Origin: an uncultured Chitinophaga sp.
GTDB lineage: Bacteria > Bacteroidota > Bacteroidia > Cytophagales > Cyclobacteriaceae
Assembly: GCA_902168205.1 (NCBI GenBank)
Contig: CABHOK010000003.1
Location: 744,001 to 808,000, forward strand
Length of the DNA stretch: 64,000 nucleotides
Reading direction: 5' to 3'
Shown: positions 1 through 4,310 of the stretch, piece after piece
How the letters are laid out: each line of letters begins with the position of its first letter
Position numbering within the stretch: position 1 is the stretch's first letter
Position numbers and translations under genes: made by a program
The notes under the pieces: generated by a model
Told to the model about the DNA's origin: nothing
The model's input: only the letters and a program-made list of their open reading frames with translations
Databases searched by the model: none

Positions 1-301
1 TGCGAACTATACCATTACCGGATCGAGTCTTTGCCAATTCAACCGCTAACACCAAGGGTATGCTTCGCATATACATTTTGTTCCGTGTATAGATAGCAAG
101 GCGTGCAACAAACGCAGGGTCGTTCTTGGCGATCAATGCACGGATGCGATCTACGCGGTTATCGGTAGCCTCATAAAATTTATCGCTCAGCGAAGTGGTA
201 ACTACAGCACTATACAGCTCGGTACGTTCATCCAGTATATAGGCTTTTGTCTGGTGGTAGTTTACAGTTTCCTTTGCTTTACGAAATACATTGAATTTCA
301 T
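1..301 (-). CDS. TROVE-domain (Ro60/Rsr-like) RNA-binding protein, partial
   Basis: The reading frame starts at the ATG whose complement ends at 301 and leaves the window at base 1, so only about 100 N-terminal residues are visible. It begins MKFNVFRKAKETVNYH and contains LYSAVVTTSLSDKFYE, DRIRALIAKNDPAFVARLA and YMRSIPLVLAVELAKT. These match the start of the TROVE HEAT-like repeats of bacterial Ro60 orthologues, which bind Y RNAs and misfolded or damaged structured RNA. It is divergent from the WYL regulator at 400, so the two share a 98-bp control region. Its position beside tRNA-like arrays, two RNA ligases and an end-healing enzyme supports an RNA quality-control role. The C-terminal half, often a vWA-like domain, cannot be seen. 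Confidence 0.85.
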   Translation of the reverse strand, partial: MKFNVFRKAKETVNYHQTKAYILDERTELYSAVVTTSLSDKFYEATDNRVDRIRALIAKNDPAFVARLAIYTRNKMYMRSIPLVLAVELAKTRSGNGIVR

Positions 302-340
302 AACTCTTGCGTTTAATTGACGATTCAAAATTGAAAGGCA

Positions 341-363
341 ACTGCGCAGTCTTTTTGCGTAGT
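341..363. promoter_or_regulatory. Imperfect inverted repeat between the TROVE and WYL genes
   Basis: ACTGCGCA (341-348) and TGCGTAGT (356-363) form an inverted repeat (7 of 8 positions) with a 7-bp spacer, midway between the divergent TROVE and WYL genes. It is a plausible operator for the adjacent WYL regulator. No sequence shared with the array operators is seen here, and binding is inference. Confidence 0.35.
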
Positions 364-399
364 GGAAATTTTTTACTTCTTTTCTGAAAATATTTTCAA

Positions 400-2133
400 A
401 TGCCTGTTAATCGAAACGCCCTTATTCGTTACCGTACTATTGATAATTGTCTGAGAAACAGACACAGACGGTGGACGCTGGAAGATCTTGTAGAAGCTTG
501 TTCGGAAACACTATATGAATATGAAGGTATAGATAAAGGTGTAAGCAAGCGCACGGTGCAGATGGACATCCAGATGATGCGCAGCGACAAGTTAGGGTAT
601 AATGCTCCGATAATAGTAGAGGAGAAGAAATACTATAGCTATGAAGATTCGGAATATTCCATTACCAACATTCCGTTAACCGATCAGGACCTGGGCAAAC
701 TTACAGAGGTAGTAGAGATACTTCGCCAGTTTAAAGGCTTCAGTCATTTCCAGGAATTGAGCGGTATGGTGCAGCGTCTTGAGAATAAGATATATGCAGC
801 CAAAACAAACCAGGAGCCTGTTATTGATTTTGAAAAGAACGACAATCTGAAAGGACTGGAGCATATTGAGACACTATATCAGGCTATCATTAAAAAATGT
901 ACAGTAGAGTTGTGTTACCAGTCGTTTAAGGCTCGCAGTGCAAATACATTTCATTTTCATCCGTACTATTTAAAAGAGTATAGGAATCGCTGGTTTGTGA
1001 TCGGCATCAAGAAAAAGAATACGCCTATATTAACGCTGGCACTTGATCGTATTATCAGTATAAAAGATTGTGAGGTACGCTATGTACCCAAAGACTCTTT
1101 CAGCTTGCCGACATTCCTTCATGATGTGGTGGGGGTAAGCGTGAATCCGAATGGTCCGGTGGAGAAAGTTTTGATACAGGCTGATCATGAAACAGCTCCG
1201 TATATAATTACCAAGCCGCTGCATCATTCGCAACAAACTATAGAGAGTGGATCAGGTGGCGTAGTGATTTCATTGAACGTCCAGATTAATTTTGAGTTAG
1301 AACGTGAAATATTAGGGTTTGGCGACCGTGTAAAAGTACTAGCCCCGGAAAGATTGAAACGTAGAATAAAAACAATCCTGGAGCAGGCACTCAATCTTTA
1401 CCAGTTCGAATTCAATAATGCAGCGCTTCAAAGTACGGTAGAGAAATTAACACATAAGGGCTTTATGATTCTGCGTCATGTGTATGGTCGTAAGGAAGTA
1501 AATGCTATGAAGATGGAGATTGCGCGGTATTTAAAAGATAAGGGATTGGATGAAAATACACATGCCATCCGTAACCTGCTACAGGAAATTCCGATATTGA
1601 AGGAGACTATATTTAATAGTAACCTGTTGCAGGTACTGAAAAAAATAAATCCTGATCTGTTCCTGACAAAAGCGATATTCTTTGACAAGACACCGGATGC
1701 CAACTGGTATGTTACCTGGCATCAGGATATTGTGATTAATGTGGCGGAGAAAATAGAGCATGACGGTTTTTCGGGTTGGACAAAGAAATTTGGTGTACAT
1801 GGTGTTTGCCCTCCGGATGAAATTTTAAAAAATACATTTACCATACGTATTCATCTGGATGATACAGATGAGACAAACGGAGCTTTGAAAGTTATACCCG
1901 GTTCTCACAACAAGCGATTGTCTGATGAGGAGATCAATCTGATAGCGCAGAATAGTATACCGTATATATGTGAAGTTGAAGCTTGCGGTATTCAGATTAT
2001 GAAACCCTTGCTGCTACATGCATCATCAAAGGCTACGAGCCAGAAGCACAGACGGGTTATACACTTGGAATTTAACACGATGAAATTGCCGGGCGGCTTA
2101 GCGTGGGCTGAGAAGCGGGATATAGCTATTTGA
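400..2133 (+). CDS. WYL-domain transcriptional regulator fused to a PhyH-like 2OG-Fe(II) dioxygenase domain
   Basis: The 577-residue protein has a DeoR/WYL-regulator-like N-terminal helix-turn-helix region (about 1-80) and a WYL ligand-sensing domain (about 150-240, with FHFHPYYLKEYRNRWFVIG). A WCX-like region follows to about 340. Residues 345-577 resemble phytanoyl-CoA dioxygenases: WHQD gives the H441-x-D443 iron pair, then GSH at 501-503, the distal iron ligand is probably H540, and R551/R552 could hold 2-oxoglutarate. WYL proteins commonly regulate nucleic-acid defence and repair loci. A dioxygenase on the same chain is unusual and might sense metabolite or oxidative state, or modify RNA. 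It is divergent from the TROVE gene and its last 8 bp overlap the convergent higA-like gene. It is the best candidate regulator of the island. Confidence 0.85.
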   Translation: MPVNRNALIRYRTIDNCLRNRHRRWTLEDLVEACSETLYEYEGIDKGVSKRTVQMDIQMMRSDKLGYNAPIIVEEKKYYSYEDSEYSITNIPLTDQDLGKLTEVVEILRQFKGFSHFQELSGMVQRLENKIYAAKTNQEPVIDFEKNDNLKGLEHIETLYQAIIKKCTVELCYQSFKARSANTFHFHPYYLKEYRNRWFVIGIKKKNTPILTLALDRIISIKDCEVRYVPKDSFSLPTFLHDVVGVSVNPNGPVEKVLIQADHETAPYIITKPLHHSQQTIESGSGGVVISLNVQINFELEREILGFGDRVKVLAPERLKRRIKTILEQALNLYQFEFNNAALQSTVEKLTHKGFMILRHVYGRKEVNAMKMEIARYLKDKGLDENTHAIRNLLQEIPILKETIFNSNLLQVLKKINPDLFLTKAIFFDKTPDANWYVTWHQDIVINVAEKIEHDGFSGWTKKFGVHGVCPPDEILKNTFTIRIHLDDTDETNGALKVIPGSHNKRLSDEEINLIAQNSIPYICEVEACGIQIMKPLLLHASSKATSQKHRRVIHLEFNTMKLPGGLAWAEKRDIAI

Positions 2134-2434
2134 TAGTCTTAACAGTTTTAGGGATCAGGCTTTTTATTTTAATACCGCCTGACTCTTTATAACCCTTTGC
2201 CAGATCGAAGTGAAGTTGCGCCTGAAGCCAGAATTCTGGTGTGGTGTCAAACGCTTTGCTGAGCTTAAAGGCCATCTCTACTGAAATAGCATACTCACCT
2301 TTTAATATAGCGTATAGATTTTTACGAGCAATGCCCAGCGCTTCCGCTACATCTGTGATGGCCAGTCGATGAGGTTTGATGTATAACTCTTCAAGGATCT
2401 GACCGGGGTGAGCGGGACTGTGCATTCGTAACAT
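2126..2434 (-). CDS. higA: HigA-family antitoxin (XRE helix-turn-helix)
   Basis: The 102-residue protein has the HigA/VapI layout: HPGQILEELYIKP at the N-terminus, an XRE helix-turn-helix in the middle (ITDVAEALGIARKNLYAIL) and TTPEFWLQAQLHFDL after it. It should neutralise the HigB-like toxin encoded 5 bp upstream and repress the pair. The toxin-first gene order is typical of higBA. The gene overlaps the end of the WYL gene by 8 bp on the other strand. It is another candidate to bind the palindromes in the 2.72-2.78 kb control region. Confidence 0.88.
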   Translation of the reverse strand: MLRMHSPAHPGQILEELYIKPHRLAITDVAEALGIARKNLYAILKGEYAISVEMAFKLSKAFDTTPEFWLQAQLHFDLAKGYKESGGIKIKSLIPKTVKTIK

Positions 2435-2439
2435 ACTTA

Positions 2440-2712
2440 TTATTTGGGTTCCTGCTTATAATTTAATTGGCGTATCTCTCCGTCAACGAACCGGAATGTA
2501 AATATACCCGCACCGTGAACGGTAAGGCGATAGCTATCGCTGTCTTCTTCAAGAACACTCACGTGGGCGATCGAAAGATCCCGAATATCTTGAGCAGCGT
2601 GGATCACCGAAAGCCATAACAATAAAAAGCCTTTCAACTCCCGTGATATGCCGGAAGCTGTTCCTTTTTCAAAGAGACTTTTTAAAACGTTATGACGAAT
2701 TGAAACAATCAT
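2440..2712 (-). CDS. higB: HigB-like RelE-superfamily mRNA interferase toxin
   Basis: The 90-residue protein begins MIVSIRHNVLKSLFEKGT, has the central block DLSIAHVSVLEEDSDSYRLTVHGAG and ends FTFRFVDGEIRQLNYKQ. This fits the RelE/HigB fold of ribosome-dependent mRNA endonucleases, although the C-terminal catalytic residues look degenerate and the family call is less certain than for HigA. It is the first gene of a two-gene operon with the antitoxin. Its promoter faces away from tRNA-like array A, so toxin expression and the array share one intergenic control region. Confidence 0.7.
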   Translation of the reverse strand: MIVSIRHNVLKSLFEKGTASGISRELKGFLLLWLSVIHAAQDIRDLSIAHVSVLEEDSDSYRLTVHGAGIFTFRFVDGEIRQLNYKQEPK

Positions 2713-2720
2713 GTAAGTGT

Positions 2721-2749
2721 CAACGTTTTTACGTTGGGCGACAAAAATA
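2721..2749 (-). promoter_or_regulatory. higBA promoter and probable autorepression operator
   Basis: On the minus strand TATTTTTG (complement of 2742-2749) matches the Bacteroidetes -7 consensus TAnnTTTG. Just downstream, CAACGT-TTTT-ACGTTG (2721-2736) is a perfect 6-bp inverted repeat lying over the expected transcription start and 8 bp before the toxin start codon. That position suits autorepression by HigA or HigBA. Confidence 0.6.
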
Positions 2750-2758
2750 AAAAAATAT

Positions 2759-2800
2759 TGTTACCCGTGGGGTGACAATTTAAAAGTAATTATATATTTG
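2759..2800 (+). promoter_or_regulatory. Array A operator and promoter
   Basis: TGTTACC-CGTGG-GGTGACA (2759-2777) is an inverted repeat with one mismatch between half-sites, placed over the -33 region. TATATTTG (2793-2800) is a perfect -7 element followed by CATCAT. The same arrangement recurs upstream of array B and, with small changes, at 16914. Repression or activation from this site is inference. Confidence 0.75.
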
Positions 2801-2805
2801 CATCA

Positions 2806-2985
2806 TAATACAGAATAATAAGATGAAACCCGGTATTAACATATTCAATCTAAACGCTTCGCATAGCATATGCTTTGTGCCGAAGAATTATTGGATTTTC
2901 CCGGGGAGGGTTGACTATATATAGTATTAGTGATAGATATAGTATTAACAGAAACCCCGGGAAATAGAATATCCCGGGGTTTTTT
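2806..2985 (+). ncRNA. Leader RNA of array A with terminator/antiterminator
   Basis: The transcript expected from the TATATTTG promoter first folds as ATTCAAT (2842-2848) with ATTGGAT (2890-2896), enclosing CTTCG (2857-2861) with CGAAG (2881-2885). The segment 2897-2906 (TTTCCCGGGG) is fully complementary to 2955-2964 (CCCCGGGAAA). Alternatively 2952-2962 pairs with 2972-2982 as an 11-bp stem followed by a T-run, an intrinsic terminator. The two helices exclude each other. It could be an attenuator controlling readthrough into array A, or the end of a separate small RNA. Because CCCGGG is self-complementary, many pairings are possible. Confidence 0.6.
2952..2985 (+). terminator. Intrinsic terminator at the end of leader A
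   Basis: AAACCCCGGGA (2952-2962) pairs with TCCCGGGGTTT (2972-2982) around a 9-nt loop and is followed by further T residues. It lies only 20 bp before the first tRNA-like gene, so array A is expressed only by readthrough or from a promoter I cannot see. Confidence 0.75.
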
Positions 2986-3001
2986 GTTTTGTTTTTTTTA
3001 C

Positions 3002-3074
3002 GGACATATAGCTCAGTTGGTAGAGCAAGGCGCTGTTAACGCCTGGGTCGGTGGATCGTGCCCATCTATGTCCG
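3002..3074 (+). tRNA. tRNA-Asn(GTT)-like RNA with aberrant T-loop
   Basis: This is a complete cloverleaf. The acceptor GGACATA (3002-3008) pairs perfectly with TATGTCC (3067-3073). The D-arm is GCTC-AGTTGGTA-GAGC, and the anticodon arm AGGCG-CTGTTAA-CGCCT has anticodon GTT (Asn). A 5-nt variable region and the T-stem GGTGG:CCATC follow. The T-loop is ATCGTGC where canonical tRNAs have TTCRANY, so T54 and A58 are replaced. G3074 is the discriminator, followed by CA. The body looks selected for, but the T-loop would weaken the elbow and the usual modifications. It may be a working tRNA, but a mimic is more likely given its neighbours. Confidence 0.8.
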
Positions 3075-3079
3075 CAGAT

Positions 3080-3140
3080 ATCCGGCAGTTGAGGTATATA
3101 TCTCAAAAGTTTATGCATGCGCGTAAATGATCTGCCGGAT
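3080..3140 (+). ncRNA. Structured RNA element, three-way junction
   Basis: ATCCGGCAG (3080-3088) pairs perfectly with CTGCCGGAT (3132-3140). Inside lie two hairpins: TTGAG:CTCAA (3089-3093 with 3102-3106, 8-nt loop) and TTTATGC:GCGTAAA (3110-3116 with 3121-3127, 4-nt loop, one G-T pair). There is no T-arm, so it is not a cloverleaf. It could be a processing element, a degenerate tRNA mimic, or a Y-RNA-like fold for the TROVE protein. Confidence 0.5.
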
Positions 3141-3151
3141 TGCGTAATCAA

Positions 3152-3231
3152 CACCCGCATGTTCCAGGGAGGCGGACAAGTATATACACGTATATACTTT
3201 GTCGGGGCAGGTTCAATTCCAGGCCGGGTGA
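3152..3231 (+). ncRNA. tRNA-like RNA with long central hairpin
   Basis: CACCCG (3152-3157) pairs with CGGGTG (3225-3230). Before the 3' acceptor strand there is a T-arm-like element with canonical loop TTCAATT (3212-3218), but two of the five T-stem pairs are mismatched. The middle is a long hairpin, GACAA plus GTATATA (3175-3186) against TATATAC plus TTGTC (3191-3203) with one bulged T, replacing the D and anticodon arms. No anticodon can be assigned. Confidence 0.5.
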
Positions 3232-3256
3232 GTTTTTAAAGCTAGTAATTTTTTTA

Positions 3257-3333
3257 CGAGGTGTATCGGCTCATGCTTATACCATGTCGAAACCGTAGTT
3301 GGTAGCACGCAGGTTCAACTCCTGCCGCCTCGA
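3257..3333 (+). ncRNA. tRNA-like RNA with canonical 3' half and deviant 5' half
   Basis: The acceptor CGAGGTG (3257-3263) pairs fully with CGCCTCG (3326-3332, one G-T). The T-arm GCAGG-TTCAACT-CCTGC (3309-3325) is canonical. A3333 is followed by CA. Between them, CATG-CTTATAC-CATG (3272-3286) forms a 4-bp hairpin with a 7-nt loop, and a second weak ACC:GGT hairpin follows. Neither resembles a normal D or anticodon arm in the expected order. AGTTGGTAGC, a typical D-loop string, lies out of place at 3297-3306. It looks like a rearranged tRNA. Confidence 0.6.
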
Positions 3334-3387
3334 CAAAATATGAAGTATATATACGTGATAATTGCATGATTGTGGAATCTAATAAGG

Positions 3388-3414
3388 TGGCCGGAGGTAA
3401 AGATATTCCGGCCA
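3388..3414 (+). promoter_or_regulatory. Hairpin competing with the Lys-like acceptor stem
   Basis: TGGCCGG (3388-3394) duplicates the 3' acceptor strand of the following Lys-like RNA (3471-3477). It can therefore pair with that RNA's 5' acceptor strand (3408-3414), forming a strong hairpin instead of the cloverleaf. This could control processing or folding of the Lys-like RNA, or be a duplication scar. Confidence 0.45.
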
Positions 3415-3478
3415 AAGCATTAAGGTGATGCTTCCCACTTTTAATGGGAAGAACGCGGATCAATACTGCGTGGCCGGA
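3408..3478 (+). tRNA. tRNA-Lys(TTT)-like RNA with aberrant T-loop
   Basis: All four arms are present. The acceptor CCGGCCA (3408-3414) pairs perfectly with TGGCCGG (3471-3477). The D-arm GCAT-TAAGGTG-ATGC has a short loop. The anticodon arm TCCCA-CTTTTAA-TGGGA (3433-3449) carries the standard Lys loop with anticodon TTT, and the T-arm is CGCGG-ATCAATA-CTGCG. The T-loop starts with A instead of T, as in the Asn-like RNA. A3478 is followed by CA, and the Phe-like RNA begins 4 nt later. tRNA-Lys(UUU) is the classical substrate of the anticodon nuclease PrrC, which makes this a plausible decoy. Confidence 0.75.
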
Positions 3479-3482
3479 CAAC

Positions 3483-3555
3483 GGAGATTAAGCTAACTAA
3501 GTAGAAGCGTGGTTCTGAAAAAGCTAAGGACCTGGAGCGTTACCAGGAATCTCCA
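3483..3555 (+). tRNA. tRNA-Phe(GAA)-like RNA with aberrant D- and T-loops
   Basis: The acceptor GGAGATT (3483-3489) pairs perfectly with AATCTCC (3548-3554). A 3-bp D-stem GCT:AGC encloses a loop lacking the conserved GG. The anticodon arm TGGTT-CTGAAAA-AGCTA (3510-3526, two G-T pairs) has anticodon GAA. The T-arm CCTGG-AGCGTTA-CCAGG has a perfect stem, but its loop lacks the TTCRA motif. A3555 is followed by CA. Because D-loop G18/G19 and T-loop T55/C56 are both lost, the tertiary elbow cannot form normally and use in translation is doubtful. Confidence 0.72.
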
Positions 3556-3562
3556 CAGGGTA

Positions 3563-3607
3563 TGCAGATCAGAGAGGAGAGTATATCTCTCCGAATCGTG
3601 TGCTGCA
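3563..3607 (+). ncRNA. Stem-loop element between Phe-like RNA and last array A element
   Basis: TGCAG (3563-3567) pairs with CTGCA (3603-3607), and GGAGAG-TATAT-CTCTCC (3576-3592) forms an internal hairpin. No anticodon or T-arm is recognisable. It may be a spacer hairpin or another degenerate mimic. Confidence 0.4.
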
Positions 3608-3613
3608 AGGCCG

Positions 3614-3702
3614 GTGGCGTGATAGCATAGTCGCAGATAAATGCGTTTTGTTGTGGTATACATCGCAATGAAAAGATCGAGGTTAAAGCCCTCCGCGCCA
3701 CA
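3614..3702 (+). ncRNA. tRNA-like RNA closing array A; end may act as terminator
   Basis: GTGGCGTG (3614-3621) pairs with CGCGCCAC (3694-3701, one G-T). A D-arm-like GCAT:ATGC (3624-3627 with 3641-3644), a long central arm built on TTGTG:CGCAA around GTATACAT, and a T-arm-like GAGG-TTAAAGC-CCTC (3679-3693) follow. If the end follows the pattern of the other elements, A3700 is the discriminator before CA. The closing stem is followed by AATTTTTTA, so it can also serve as the intrinsic terminator of array A. No anticodon can be assigned with confidence. Confidence 0.5.
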
Positions 3703-3735
3703 ATTTTTTATATAGTATAAAAATAAATATATAAA

Positions 3736-3779
3736 TGTTACCCGATAGGTAACAAAAGTAAAGTCAAATCGTATATTTG
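3736..3779 (+). promoter_or_regulatory. Array B operator and promoter
   Basis: TGTTACC-CGATA-GGTAACA (3736-3754) is a perfect 7-bp inverted repeat, and TATATTTG (3772-3779) is a perfect -7 element followed by CATCAT, as at array A. Spacing between the start of the operator and the end of the -7 element differs by only 2 bp between the two copies. This points to one regulator controlling both arrays. Confidence 0.78.
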
Positions 3780-3784
3780 CATCA

Positions 3785-3935
3785 TGAATCAGATAAATAC
3801 ATATAGCTCATATCACCCGCATCACCCCGAAGCAAAATCGGGTGGGAGGACAGACTATATAAGTCTGATTGATTCATAGATGGTGTAACTATACATAAGG
3901 AATCATAAAGCCTCCCGAACACGGAGGCTTTTTTT
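3785..3935 (+). ncRNA. Leader RNA of array B with terminator
   Basis: TGAATCA (3785-3791) pairs with TGATTCA (3870-3876). This encloses a CACCCCGA/TCGGGTG hairpin (one bulged C) and CAGACT-ATATA-AGTCTG (3851-3867). GGGAGG (3844-3849) can pair with CCTCCC (3911-3916), which is part of the terminator 5' arm (AAAGCCTCC 3907-3915 with GGAGGCTTT 3923-3931, then a T-run). The layout parallels leader A: structured 5' domain, purine-rich GGGAGG, a GACTATAT motif, then a terminator. It may be an attenuator or a separate small RNA. Confidence 0.6.
3907..3935 (+). terminator. Intrinsic terminator at the end of leader B
   Basis: AAAGCCTCC (3907-3915) pairs with GGAGGCTTT (3923-3931) around a 7-nt loop, followed by a T-run to 3935. 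It lies about 95 bp before the tRNA-Tyr gene, so array B also needs readthrough or a hidden promoter. Confidence 0.75.
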
Positions 3936-3954
3936 GTTTGAATAAATATAGGGT

Positions 3955-4011
3955 AATGGAGGAGTCTGGTCATCCTCGCCTGCATTGGAAGCATCCCGAT
4001 AGTTATCGGGA
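3955..4011 (+). ncRNA. Possible tRNA-like remnant interrupted by a palindrome
   Basis: GAGGA-loop-TCCTC (3959-3977) resembles a D-arm, and CCTGC-ATTGGAA-GCATC (3979-3995) resembles an anticodon arm with the potential anticodon TGG (Pro). Only three of its stem pairs form. The expected T-arm position is taken by the palindrome at 3994-4011, and no matching acceptor strands are found. It could be a decayed or insertion-interrupted array member. Confidence 0.3.
3994..4011. repeat. REP-like palindrome TCCCGATAGTTATCGGGA
   Basis: A perfect 7-8 bp inverted repeat closely related to the one at 4129-4146 (shared pattern TCCCGAYARTTRTCGGGA). Both copies sit inside array B elements. Such short GC-ended palindromes are typical of dispersed intergenic repeats in Bacteroidota. 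Confidence 0.6.
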
Positions 4012-4028
4012 CTACAATTTAGTTGAAT

Positions 4029-4111
4029 CGGAGAGTAGACCGTAAGTGGAAGCGGGCCGCTCTGTAAAAGCGGTGTCATAGACCTTGGATGTTCGATTCA
4101 TCCCTCTCCGA
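4029..4111 (+). tRNA. tRNA-Tyr(GTA)
   Basis: The acceptor CGGAGAG (4029-4035) pairs perfectly with CTCTCCG (4104-4110), and A4111 is the discriminator. The anticodon arm CCGCT-CTGTAAA-AGCGG (4057-4073) has the typical Tyr loop. A 13-nt variable region with GTC:GAC fits a class II tRNA. The T-arm GGATG-TTCGATT-CATCC is canonical. The D-arm GACC:GGGC contains one mismatch. It is the most canonical member of either array and could be a functional tRNA. Note that its first pair is C-G, whereas bacterial tRNA-Tyr normally starts with G. Confidence 0.75.
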
Positions 4112-4121
4112 CTTTGTATAT

Positions 4122-4170
4122 GGTGGTGTCCCGACAATTGTCGGGATGAGTTCGAGCCTCATGCATCACC
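4122..4170 (+). ncRNA. Minimal tRNA-like RNA (acceptor, one hairpin, T-arm)
   Basis: GGTGGTG (4122-4128) pairs with CATCACC (4164-4170, one G-T). The T-arm ATGAG-TTCGAGC-CTCAT (4146-4162) is perfect and canonical, followed by one unpaired G. Only the palindrome TCCCGACAATTGTCGGGA (4129-4146) lies between, in place of the D and anticodon arms, and its last base is shared with the T-stem. The result would be a mini-tRNA of 49 nt without an anticodon. It could be a real mini-tRNA mimic or a tRNA gene whose centre was replaced by a repeat. Confidence 0.5.
4129..4146. repeat. REP-like palindrome TCCCGACAATTGTCGGGA
   Basis: A perfect inverted repeat, a sequence variant of the palindrome at 3994-4011, occupying the centre of the minimal tRNA-like RNA. 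Confidence 0.6.
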
Positions 4171-4255
4171 CGTGATGTTTATTGTTGTTGACTATATTTT
4201 TTAATGAGCGTACATAATCCATTTCCGGATGTTTCGTTGTGTATTAATCAACAGT

Positions 4256-4293
4256 AAAGGCTTCCCATAACCACAGGAAGCCTTTCGCTTTTT
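4256..4293 (+). terminator. Terminator of array B
   Basis: AAAGGCTTCC (4256-4265) pairs perfectly with GGAAGCCTTT (4276-4285) around a 10-nt loop, followed by CGCTTTTT. It separates array B from the convergent HD-Pnk gene and could act in both directions. The tail before it repeats GTTGACTATAT (4187-4197), the same 11-mer as in leader A (2910-2920). Confidence 0.75.
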
Positions 4294-4310
4294 AAAGTAT
4301 ATATCACTAA

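Noticed and set aside
2930-3481. Several open frames of 60-75 codons across the tRNA-like array
   Set aside because: They run through stable RNA stems on both strands, have no family resemblance and no start context; the RNA structures explain the sequence.
3080-3607. CRISPR array
   Set aside because: The repeated features are different stem-loops without a constant repeat or regular spacers, and no cas genes are present.
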